Below, piece after piece: positions 23,901 to 33,007 of a stretch of 64,000 nucleotides of DNA (position 1 is its first letter; the number at the start of each line of letters is the position of its first letter). The stretch is from Plasmodium relictum (lineage: Eukaryota > Apicomplexa > Aconoidasida > Haemosporida > Plasmodiidae), in assembly GCF_900005765.1 (NCBI RefSeq), contig NC_041691.1, positions 434,001-498,000 on the forward strand, written 5' to 3'. The notes under the pieces were generated by a model. The model did no database searches. It saw only the letters and a program-made list of their open reading frames with translations, and was not told the DNA's origin. A program made the translations under genes and the position numbers.

Positions 23901-24164
23901 ACTAAAATTGAAAGAGCTTCTAATCAATTGAGAAATGCTATAAATATTAAGGAGAAATCATTAAAATCAAGCAGCAAAAATGAAAATATATGTGAAATAG
24001 ATAATAATCTTACTGAGAAGGTTTCTCCGGAAAAAAAAATTTTTAAATATATTCAAATGGAATCACTAAAAGAAAAATTATCCTTTCTTTTTGATTGTTT
24101 TAAAGATGAAGAAAATAATACATTTATGAAGGAAATATATAGTGTTATAAAAACAATTGAATAA
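20907..24164 (+). CDS. CCDC39/FAP59-like axonemal coiled-coil protein
   Basis: In other eukaryotes CCDC39 pairs with CCDC40 to form the 96-nm ruler that sets the spacing of dynein arms and radial spokes along the axoneme. In Plasmodium this would act in the male gamete flagellum. This 1085-residue single-exon protein has an Asn/Glu-rich N-terminus of about 215 residues, then near-continuous coiled coil. Several blocks fall in the same order as in CCDC39: a Trp-containing helix (KELNEWIQRINKIQEEE), EKNDLFQKWRCILDSINSRD (human QELIKQWENTIEQMQKRD), QKEILYKFDFQTQVLTKKLN (human QQEIMYSQDFHIQQVERRMS) and an ETNNFQKTLNDILKTN block near the C-terminus. Length is close to human (about 940). There is no signal peptide. 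Similarity was judged by eye from memory. A generic SMC-like coiled coil is the alternative. Confidence 0.72.
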   Translation: MKINKTTEKKSEEIYKDNKVENEIDKKENKNSYNNNKIINYNDINNEGINYEYTNEKNSNYIENTKDYLINNKCMHNENKNYSENMKQRNSLFDSLDQSKPLIVYDNLEESLRENDKNYSNENKRIINEKWEYINEEKKDTNAEKNLNIILDDPINYSEDKMMMNNNSISYYEQTLQEENEVSDISTDEILSDLDTESEEESIVEEIRENNESIYGNFNNDKICILSSDIKRKEKLLEEENKSIWNLKNRFSKIEKFIKIRKKKIKCMKTSIDEKTEMEIEEAEICKNTEIKNNFLKKENKKLKLEREKNNEKIIKTQNDLAKCETDIEEIKKKLIYKEKELNEWIQRINKIQEEEYEIEKFQLSKDKEIGKLSLNLEKLNEQKLECEKNLNIFKTKNMKLNIELKALTSEIQETEKEKNDLFQKWRCILDSINSRDQTIFKFEEDFRKYLNKEQKFKEKSEKIYSNINVQKSKNNELNDKIKVSQLNLNKLRKEISEVNCISNKISIERDNLNKDYECEKYNFKEKYEEKKNLEVYLTELQKNYERLLINRDESKKEFAKEELKNTEKSELMKSSENILNELQNKLNNLISEIKSLDEEKFRLSEALQKSKNDYSILESDVFGTQIKIKQIKNNIKKIEQELERQKEILYKFDFQTQVLTKKLNVVSGISTFEKKKENQKKISTLEKELSQHEDIFNTLNNEIKSINVELKNIKIYQNNLKEEKINILNLSEKLKLEIKSLENTLNNENKEKENIMLIELNLKIELDKLKAMFSKHLDNLNHLKEKKKESFKNAKLNDQDINANIESLKIIIKNINEEIHKLNMQLFDKKNKCNHLESKLSSIISVNRKEEDDNINDENHNKYIYYKIKMEEDTIKLKEEIKKIDNQIYKETEETNNFQKTLNDILKTNKIFNENIKCIDPQYKSLLKKKNKLNKKLNEINEEIEIIEKNISDYNMKIKSVENELISIQLKSENIEENLKNLKENTKKMENTLNELYTKIERASNQLRNAINIKEKSLKSSSKNENICEIDNNLTEKVSPEKKIFKYIQMESLKEKLSFLFDCFKDEENNTFMKEIYSVIKTIE

Positions 24165-24785
24165 ATGCTTAAGTAAATATAATCTTCATTGCTTCTGAAC
24201 AACAAAATACAATAGTTTGATAAAAAATAAATATTTTTATATTTTACTATATATATTTATTTATGATATAATGTTTTAAAAAAAAAAAAAGATGTATATT
24301 TATAAATTTTTCTATTTTTTACTATTAACAGGGAACTATTAAGATATAATTTCTTTTTTTTCTTCTTTTATACATACCAATAAAAATAAGCGTGTATCTC
24401 CGAATTAGTTTTTTCGTGCTCTAAAATCATGTATAAATTTTATCTATTCTCTAAAAATTAAATCATTTTAAAGCTTTTTATGACTATATTAAAATACAAA
24501 TGATAATTCATTATTGATTAAATTTTATTATTTTTCATATATATATATTATTATTAAATTTTTTGTTTAAAAAAAAAAAAAAAAAAATTAAATTAATAAC
24601 AAAATAGTGCACATTATAATAAATAAAGAGATATATATTAAATTAAATTTATGCTCTGTAATATGTATTTATATATATCCATATATATATAATTAATAAA
24701 AAAAAGACAAAAATACGCAAAACAAAAAAAAGTAGATAAAACAAAAAAAAAGTCAAAAAAAAAAAAGAAAATTTAAATTAATAGA
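24165..24785. other. intergenic between convergent genes
   Basis: About 0.6 kb between the 3' ends of the CCDC39-like gene and GAMA. It contains A/T tracts and one GTGCAC hexamer at 24607-24612, which is unlikely to be a promoter element here because both neighbours end in this stretch. Confidence 0.6.
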
Positions 24786-26843
24786 TTAAATGAAATAGAA
24801 AAAAAAAAATAAAAGAAATAATATATTAGAAAACATTATATATAAGGTTCCACTCTTTTTATTTGGGTCTTGAAAAGTTAGATCTACATCTCCAGACAAG
24901 GAGTGTAAGTCTACATTATTATTTATTATATCATCTGTCTTTTCTCCATTTGGATCACGTACTACAGCAATTAAAGGAGCGTTGCTACTAGAACTATGTT
25001 TATTAGATGCTGAACTTCTATCATTTTTATTTTGCAAATTTTGTACTTGTATTGCTGATAAATGCGTCTTTGAATTTTTAATTGTTTTTTTACTTTGTTC
25101 GATTTCTCTTAATTCTTCTAGTTTTATTTTTTCATAAACTAAGTTGTATTTACTAGCAAACTTATTAACTAGATCTTCTTCTTCTGATACATCTTTTATA
25201 TCAGCACTATCAACTAATTCATCATTAACTAATTTTTTTTTGCAGTATGTTCTGGCATCTCTTTCTGGGGATGGTGTCATTAATATAAAAGATTGAATTA
25301 CAGACAAAATTACTGCTTGAGGTTTTATTAATAAACGAACTAGCATAGTATTGTCATTCAAATCAAGAAATGAGTTTTCTATAAGTTTCTTAATCCCTTC
25401 TTCATCTATATTATTAGTTGGTTCATTATTTTCAAATTTAACAATATTTGTATCTTTTATTAAATCTTTTATTAGGTCTACAATATTTTTTGATTTAAGT
25501 GAACTTATAGAATATAAGGGATTGTTTAATACATTACCTTGAGGTTTTGTATTGTTAATATTTTTTGGTGCATGTTTTGATTCCTGCGATTTTGTAATTA
25601 CTACGCTATTATTTGTATTTGATTTTTCATTATTATTTATACCCGGATTTTCTATCTGATTCATGTTTTGATTTTCGGATTGATTAGTATTGGAATTTTT
25701 AGATTGATTTGTATTTATATTTGTATTTGTGTTTGAATTTGTATTTGTATTTTGATTTGAATTTGGGTCTGTATTTGTATTGTCATTAGGCTCTGAATTA
25801 ATTTCTTGTATCTCTTTAAATTGGGAAAATGAACTGTTATTGTTTGAATGATGATGTTTGTAACTACTTAAATTATGAAGAACGTCTTCATTATTTAAGA
25901 CCTCAGTTTTAGATTGCTCATTTATTCTTGTTAATATATGTTGAGTTCTATAATTAGTTAATTGTTCATGTATAATGATTAATCTTTCAATCATTCCACC
26001 TTTTTCCAATAATTTAGTTGCAAAATATGGGAAATAATAATAATATTCGGAAAATGCATAAAATGCTTCATTTAAAATATCTTCATTATTAATTTTTAAA
26101 ATTCCAAAATTTTCAAATTCTAAACTATTTGATACCAAGTTTGATTTAGTACCGTTTCTTAATTCACAAAAAATCCCTGCAATTAAATGCTCTCTTTTTT
26201 TTAAAACATCAATAATTTTTCTAGACCACAACTTTTCTGTCAAATCTACAACAGAAGCTCTTAAATCGTTAAACAATTGAATAGATGATTTATAAATTTC
26301 CTTTAAATCATTATCGACACATTTTAATAAAACATTATAATGTTTTAATATAGTGCTAAAAGTATTTTCTGATTCATTTTTTTCAATGAAAGATTTCAAT
26401 AATATGTTACTAAAAGCTATTTTAGAATGGCATAATTTTCTATATGTAAATTTATGTATTAATGCCTCATATTTACTACTAGAACACGGAAATATTAAAT
26501 CCTTTTGGTCTTTCTCATGTATACAAATGTTTGTAAATTTTTGTTCTGTACATATATTATCATCATTCAATCTACTTTGTAGTGCTTCCATTATTGAAGT
26601 AAATAAATCTTTTTCATTCAATAATTTTTCAATCATTTCCTCGGCCATCTTCTGGATTTCGCACGCATCTTCATTATTGGGGGTATTTTTTTGATTTGTA
26701 TTTTGGTTATCTTGGATATAGTTTTGATCATTATTTTGGTCAGCTGTTAAAGCTTGAGAATTATATGTATTTCTTATTAAAGCTCTTATAGCATCAAATA
26801 ATGTGATTATTAGCACACAAAAAAAAAATATATTATATTTCAT
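24786..26843 (-). CDS. GAMA: GPI-anchored micronemal antigen (GAMA)
   Basis: A surface adhesin stored in micronemes and released during invasion. The 685-residue single-exon protein begins with a clear signal peptide (hydrophobic residues 4-22) and ends with a short hydrophobic GPI-attachment signal (IMFSNILFLLFFFFYFI) after a Ser/Asp-rich stretch. The N-terminal half has conserved cysteines (CEIQKMAEEMIEKLL, ENFGILKINNED, AFYAFSEYYYYFPYFATKLLEKG). A low-complexity Asn/Thr/Gln region with NTN-type units follows (about residues 350-415), then a conserved helical block near LIKDTNIVKFEN and LLIKPQAVILSVIQSFILMTPSPERDARTYC. This architecture and the position two genes from FT1 match GAMA of other Plasmodium species as I recall it. 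The Asn/Thr tract probably varies between species. Confidence 0.85.
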   Translation of the reverse strand: MKYNIFFFCVLIITLFDAIRALIRNTYNSQALTADQNNDQNYIQDNQNTNQKNTPNNEDACEIQKMAEEMIEKLLNEKDLFTSIMEALQSRLNDDNICTEQKFTNICIHEKDQKDLIFPCSSSKYEALIHKFTYRKLCHSKIAFSNILLKSFIEKNESENTFSTILKHYNVLLKCVDNDLKEIYKSSIQLFNDLRASVVDLTEKLWSRKIIDVLKKREHLIAGIFCELRNGTKSNLVSNSLEFENFGILKINNEDILNEAFYAFSEYYYYFPYFATKLLEKGGMIERLIIIHEQLTNYRTQHILTRINEQSKTEVLNNEDVLHNLSSYKHHHSNNNSSFSQFKEIQEINSEPNDNTNTDPNSNQNTNTNSNTNTNINTNQSKNSNTNQSENQNMNQIENPGINNNEKSNTNNSVVITKSQESKHAPKNINNTKPQGNVLNNPLYSISSLKSKNIVDLIKDLIKDTNIVKFENNEPTNNIDEEGIKKLIENSFLDLNDNTMLVRLLIKPQAVILSVIQSFILMTPSPERDARTYCKKKLVNDELVDSADIKDVSEEEDLVNKFASKYNLVYEKIKLEELREIEQSKKTIKNSKTHLSAIQVQNLQNKNDRSSASNKHSSSSNAPLIAVVRDPNGEKTDDIINNNVDLHSLSGDVDLTFQDPNKKSGTLYIMFSNILFLLFFFFYFI

Positions 26844-29421
26844 CGTTTATCTCATATATAATACTTTATTAAATATAATTAAAAAAAAAAAAATAAAATA
26901 TAATAAAAATGGAACACAATAACTTAAAATAAGGATCCTTCTTAATACAGATGTTCTGATATGTGTTTTATTTATATACTTTTATTATATGAAGAGAATT
27001 ATATCTTTGGATTACTCTTCTGTTTTTAAGAAATAAAAATTTTAAAATACCAATATTTTCAATTGTTAATTTTTATTGCTCAATTTTAAAATATTTTCTT
27101 CAGTTAATTAAAAATGAGAATTGAAATTTTTTTTTTTTATTAATAAAGATACCAAATATCTGACAAAAATTAAAAAAAGCATAACAAAGATGTATTCTGT
27201 AGTAATATAAATATTTTAAATCAAATACATTAGAAGTTCAAAAGCAAGGCATTATTTTGAATCTTAAAAATCAAGATCATACAAAAAATTTAAAAAAATG
27301 TTTATTAATTTTTAATTTAATTATAGAGAGAAAATTTAAAAATAATATTCATCTTTTATTAACTTAATGAACTTTTTCCACACAAATGTAAAATGAAAGT
27401 AAAAAATATGTTCAAAGATAAAACAAGATAAAAAAAAATGACTAAAAAAAAATTAAATACAACCAGGAAAAAAAAAAAAAATAAAAAAAAAAAAAAGATA
27501 TAAATATATATATACGTATATATAAATGGAAAATTTTGGCTATTTTCTACGTGAAATTAAAAAAAAAAAAAAATAGATTTTTTCTGACATGTCATATATT
27601 TTGCAATCATGTATTAATAAAGAGTTCTTCAAAAAATACATAAAAAAAAAGCAAAAATATATATCAGAAAAACAAATTTCTTAAAAAAAATTATTAAATT
27701 TCAAAAAAGAAAAAAAATAATTTTTTTTAAGGATAAAGGACATTTTTCTTTAACACAGCATGGAAGTAAACAAATGAATACAACTTATCAACATTATACT
27801 TTAAAAAAATTTCATTTAATTTGTATAATAATGAAATTTCTTAACATATGAGATATAACAAAATTTTACAATTTTTAAAATTTAATAATTTTTATATTTC
27901 CTTTTTTTTTTAATTTATAAAAATTGTTTCTCTTTTTTTCTAAATGAGTTGTAATGAAAACATGCAAGTGATTCCATGGTTCATCAGGTTTAATTGTTGC
28001 GTGTGTTATATAAGAAAGGGATCAATGTTATTTTTTTTAATTAAGAACATTTAAAATATTTCAAAATATTATTATTATTTTTTTACAATAAAATTTATGC
28101 AGTTCATATTAAAATTAAATAAATGAGATAATATAAATATAAAAATTTGAAATTTTGTCCTTAAAATTTATATAAATCCAAACTATTTAAGAAGCGTGCA
28201 TGCATCGAGCTACTTAAAAAAAAAAAAAAAAGGAAATATTAATTGTAAATATCATATAAATCAAGATTGCTTTTGATAATATTCTCTTAATTTTAAAATT
28301 ATTTAAATTATATATAAGTTATCTGTGTAAATATATTTTCTTTTTTACAAAATTTAATTAAATGTAAATAAGCTAATGGAACATTTTAATAGCAAACATT
28401 TTAAACTATTCTATAAAATAAAAGGAAACGTATTATATTCATATTTTAAGAAGTGCTTTTTTTATTAATATGTATAAAAATTTCATTTAAAGATAAATAT
28501 ATATTTCATAATTTTTTTTAGTATATTTTTAAAAAAATGAATAATGATATTTTATGAATTCAGGTGTATGTTGTGAAACGTACACCAGAAAGAAACTTTT
28601 ATTTTTTTTTGTATGTATCATTAGGTATAAGGATGTATACACTTTAATGGAAATCCTAGTTTGCTATTTGATAAAAGATAAATGAAAAGAATCTATATGA
28701 AAAAATTAAAAAAAATTTAATAATAAAAAAAACGAAACTAAGTAATTTTAATGAAGCTCTAATCTAAGAAAACTTCAAATGTACTTGATTTTTTTTACAA
28801 ATCATTCTTGAATATTATATATATATATATGGTGATATTAATTTAATATGAAAATCTAAAAATTTGAAAAATTAAAATTTTCCTTTTTATATATCAAAAA
28901 AGAAAAAAGAAAAAGCAAAAACTTTTACGAAGAAGAGCTTTTGTAAAATGATTTTCAAGGCAATGAGAGATTTATATTATCATAAATTCATAATTTTTTT
29001 TTAAAATAATAAATATGTCTACTAATTTATTAAAAATAAATATTCTTTACAATAAAAAGAGCATATTTTTTTGCAAAAAGTACAACTGTAAAAATGAAAT
29101 AAAATGAAGTTTCAGATGAATAAATTACAAAAAAGAAAAAAGAAAAAAAAGTTTAAATTATAAAAAAAAATATACATAAATTTTAGGTTTAAATAGATAA
29201 TTATATAAAAATATATTTATAGTTTGATAAAAAAAAAATTATATTAATATAGACAAATTTGTACTTTTTTATTTTTCTAAAAAATAAATAAAAAAAATAA
29301 TGACTTATTTCTCTTTAATATTTTTTTTTTTATAATATAAAAAATAAATAAATATGATTATCAATATGATTTCGTTCTGAAGTTTTTTGTAATGCTTCAT
29401 ACATATGAAGGATAATATAAT
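26844..29421. other. long GAMA upstream region with three G+C-richer islands
   Basis: About 2.6 kb upstream of GAMA and downstream of the SH3BGRL-like gene. Most is A/T tract DNA. Three short segments stand out as much more G+C-rich: 27962-28022, 28191-28213 (with a TGCATGCA palindrome) and 28559-28660 (with a small inverted repeat). They could be promoter elements or small RNAs. No open frame is supported. Confidence 0.55.
28197..28204. promoter_or_regulatory. TGCATGCA palindrome (candidate ApiAP2 site)
   Basis: A perfect TGCATGCA inside a local G+C-rich stretch, about 1.35 kb upstream of the GAMA start. This octamer is the published binding motif of Plasmodium AP2-Sp and AP2-EXP type factors. 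GAMA is expressed in invasive stages, so a role is plausible but unproven. Confidence 0.4.
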
Positions 29422-30240
29422 TTATTCTTCTACATTTTCTTCGTTATATAAATCTCCTTGTAGTATTCTAATTACACCATTATTTTTAATTAAATCTTCT
29501 GAAATTACGCTAACATAATCATATTTACAATTAGGGCAACTTTCATCAGTATTGGATTTTTCAGTTAAACAATTTGGACATTTTAATCTAGCGACTATAA
29601 AATCCAAATTTCCTTCATCTTCTAAATTTTGTAAATCTATATCATTTCCTATTGAAATTCCATCTATTAAAATTTGAGGCAAGATAACTCCATTTTCATT
29701 AACGAGCAATAACTGATCATTCTTCCATTTAGTATATAGCTCCGTATCTTTTAAGTCTATGAATATAAATTATTATAATATGAGAAATGCATTATATGGT
29801 GTGTTAAAAGAAAAAAAAAATTCTTACTTTTTGCTGTGCTTGTATCCCTGTTGGAATCTATTACAAAATATACATACTTTTTACAGTTTAATAAATTTTG
29901 TGCTCTTAATGATGAAAAAAACGATGCCTTTATTCCTCCAAGTGATGTTGTTATTAAAACAATTTCTGCTTCTTGCACTAAAATAGTTAATTTTTTTTAT
30001 TTTTAGCTTGTTTAATATAGTTTTAAATTTTATTATTGTAAATTTTTTTTTTTTCATTTACTTAATAAGGTTTCATTTTGCTCTAAAAAAAAAAAAAAGA
30101 AAATTTTGAATATATTTTTAATTAAGCAATTAAGAAATTTTATAATATTTTTTAAAATTATTTTTAAACTTACCATTATTGTTATAATCATTACTTGTAA
30201 ATTTTGTTTGTTCATTAAATCCAATTTCTTTAGAATCCAT
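29422..30240 (-). CDS. SH3BGRL/glutaredoxin-fold protein with C-terminal zinc ribbon (three exons)
   Basis: Exons 30174-30240, 29828-29977 and 29422-29756 join with GT...AG borders and matching phases to give 183 residues. Exon 2 encodes a first beta strand and helix (AEIVLITTSLGGIKASFFSS) followed by CKKYVYFVIDSNRD, as in SH3BGRL proteins. Exon 3 continues ELYTKWKND and LPQILIDGISIGN (cis-Pro turn of the thioredoxin fold). The redox CxxC of true glutaredoxins is replaced by TTSLGG, so thiol chemistry at that position is unlikely. The C-terminus adds CPNC, ten residues, then CPNC, a typical zinc-binding pair, and an acidic tail. No signal peptide. Function unknown; probably a cytosolic scaffold or metal-binding adaptor. 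The exon-3 frame has no usable ATG of its own. Confidence 0.75.
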
Positions 30241-30523
30241 TATTCATAAACGTGTATTAATGAAAACGTATTTGAGATACTTTAGATATTTTACTTTTCA
30301 ACTAAAAAAATAAATTATAATATTTGTTATATCACACAAAGGAAAAAAATATAATGTAAATTATTAGCAAATAATTCTTTTTTTAATTTAAAATTAGAAT
30401 GGAAAATTGACAATTTTTGTATTTTTAGATGTAGAAAAAAATAAAATTTTTGTAAACTTACATTTTTTAAAACTCAAAATATTTCAAGATTTTGGAAATT
30501 TTTGTTTTTCTTATTTTGAAACA

Positions 30524-30586
<63 letters not shown>

Positions 30587-33007
30587 CTAAATTATATGTA
30601 ACAAAATTGTCATCTATAAAATAAATATTTTAAATAAATTTTAATTATTTCTAGTATATTATATTTTACAAGTTTTATATTACTATGTGTATGAAAAAGG
30701 AAAATATAAACGAAAACACTTTTTGGTATTTATCTGAAAAATAATTTATCAATCAAATAAAAAAAAAGGAGAGTTTTTCTATATGTTGTAATATTTTTAA
30801 AATGCTACCATTTGGAGTAATTTTCTCATTTTTTATTAATTTATATAAAAATAAAAAAATGTATATACCGTATATAATTTCCTCATATTATCTATTATTT
30901 ACTTGAAGTCAATGCTTTTTTTGTTTTTTTAAATTTTAAATTCTTTATGTATGGTTATTGGTATAAATAACATCATAACATGAAATTCAATTTTATAACA
31001 CATTCTAAGAAAATATAAATTTTTAACTAGTAATGTAAAATTTTTGTCTTTAGGAAAAAATAATTAATAAAAAAATAAATGTTGTTTCTCATTTTTTTTT
31101 TATTTCTTTTTTAGGGTTTTAATAATATATTTTGCTGCAATATTTATCAAGTTTTGATCATAGTGAAAAATAACTTAAAAAAAAATAAATAAATAAAAGC
31201 ATATTATTTTAAAGGTAGTGGAAATTTCAACGAAATTTATTGCATTTGACATGAAAATTTTTTTTTTTTATTCATTCTATCATTTTTTTTTTCTTTTTGT
31301 GTGTGCGTGCTCTTTCCTTTTTATTAATATTTAAAAATTCGTATTTTTTTTTTCTTTAATCTTTTGATTGAATTTACATTGAGTAGTTAACACATTTTTC
31401 CAATGTACAATTTTAACAAAATATTTTTAGGAACTTTTTGTGTTTTTCCTTTACTTTATAAAAACTTTTTGTGAATTCTTATATTTACTAATTTATAATG
31501 AATTATAAAATTTAAGATGTTATTCTGAAAATATAAGTATTTTTGGAACATTTATATATTATTTTTTTAATTTAGAAAAAATCTTTTTGCCAAAAATATT
31601 TTAAATTACTTTTTTCAAAGTAGAGAAGGAAAAAAAGTATATATTATATATATATGTATATATGTATAAAATAAAGATAATTACATTTAGCTGTATTTAT
31701 AATTAAAAAAAATGCTTTATATTTTATTATAGAAATTTAAAAATAAAAAAATCAAGTATAATTAAAATTTAAGAATGGAGTAAAGTAATTACCGTCTCTA
31801 AAACTATTCTTATAATTTATTTATATAAAATAACTATTTTAATGCAATTTTAAATAAATATAAATATTCTTTATTAATTAAATAAATATGAATTTCAACG
31901 ATGGTTTAGACAAAAACAATAAGAGTTATATCCATCTATTCTTCTTTTAATATTATTGGGAAATTTTTTATTTATAAGACTAATTAATTAGATAAAAAAA
32001 AAAATTGTTTATAATTCTAAATTTTTACAAAAGCAAAAATAGTATTTTTTTTTCTTTTGAATCTACAGCTAAAAAAAAGAAGATATTAAACTATTTCCTA
32101 TTAAATAATTATTTAAATTATTGACATAACTGTTAAAATCGATCTAATACTAAATTATTAGTAATTATGACAAATATTTATTATTTATTTATCTATCTAT
32201 CATTATTCTCATAACTTTGATTAATATAGTAAAAGCTTCCTACTATTTTAATTATATTTATAAATTAAAATTTTCATTATTCCAAATAATACATACAGTA
32301 TTATTAATTATATTTATTATTTATTAAAATTGTTATTCACTAATTATATATGGAACACATATAATTCTTTGTATTTTTTATTTATTTCTTAATTAAAATG
32401 TAACACATTTTCGAATATAAACTGAAAAAAAAAAAAAAATTTAATAAAATAAGTAAATATTAGAAATTTAAATTATCTTAAGATTAAAATAACAAAATAT
32501 AAATAAATTATACAGATAAAGTTGAAAAAAAAAATTTTTTTTATTTAAAAAAGTATATATATATATAATTTTTTTTCTTTGTGTAGAGAAAACTGTCATA
32601 AAAAGTTGATCAATTTCAATTATTTAAAAAAAAACTAAAAGTTATAGTAAAATAAACATATATCTATTAAAATATAATATTAAATATAAAAGTAAATAAA
32701 ATATACGTATTCATAAAAGGATGGATAAATTAATCCATTGTTCTTTATATATTTAAAATAACACTTAAAATTACTCCAATAATAATAAAAAAATAAAATT
32801 ACATAATTGAATAATAAGAATTTAAGATAATATTTAAATTTACTAGGGAAAAAAAAAAAGTAATGTATATAAGGGGATTAGTAACATTAAAAGTAAATGG
32901 TTTAAAATTAGATTGATGAAAATTAAAAAAAAATATATATGGATATAAAAATCATATATGTTTTGTTATATTCTCATTTTAAGTTTTGCGAATAAATTAA
33001 ATAAAAA
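30241..33007. other. divergent intergenic region with long TA microsatellite
   Basis: About 2.8 kb between the divergent SH3BGRL-like and TRAPPC11-like genes. It includes a TA repeat at 30528-30579 and poly-T runs. A short open frame running into the TA repeat lacks a usable ATG and is not a gene. Confidence 0.65.
30528..30579. repeat. (TA)n microsatellite
   Basis: About 52 bases of uninterrupted AT/TA dinucleotide in the divergent intergenic region. Length is likely polymorphic. Confidence 0.92.

Noticed and set aside
24607-24612. GTGCAC hexamer as an AP2-I promoter site
   Set aside because: It lies between two convergent 3' ends, so a promoter role for either neighbour is unlikely, and a single hexamer is expected by chance.
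30407-30601. Plus-strand open frame ending in repeated Tyr-Ile
   Set aside because: It begins at a non-ATG codon and more than a third of it is the TA microsatellite.
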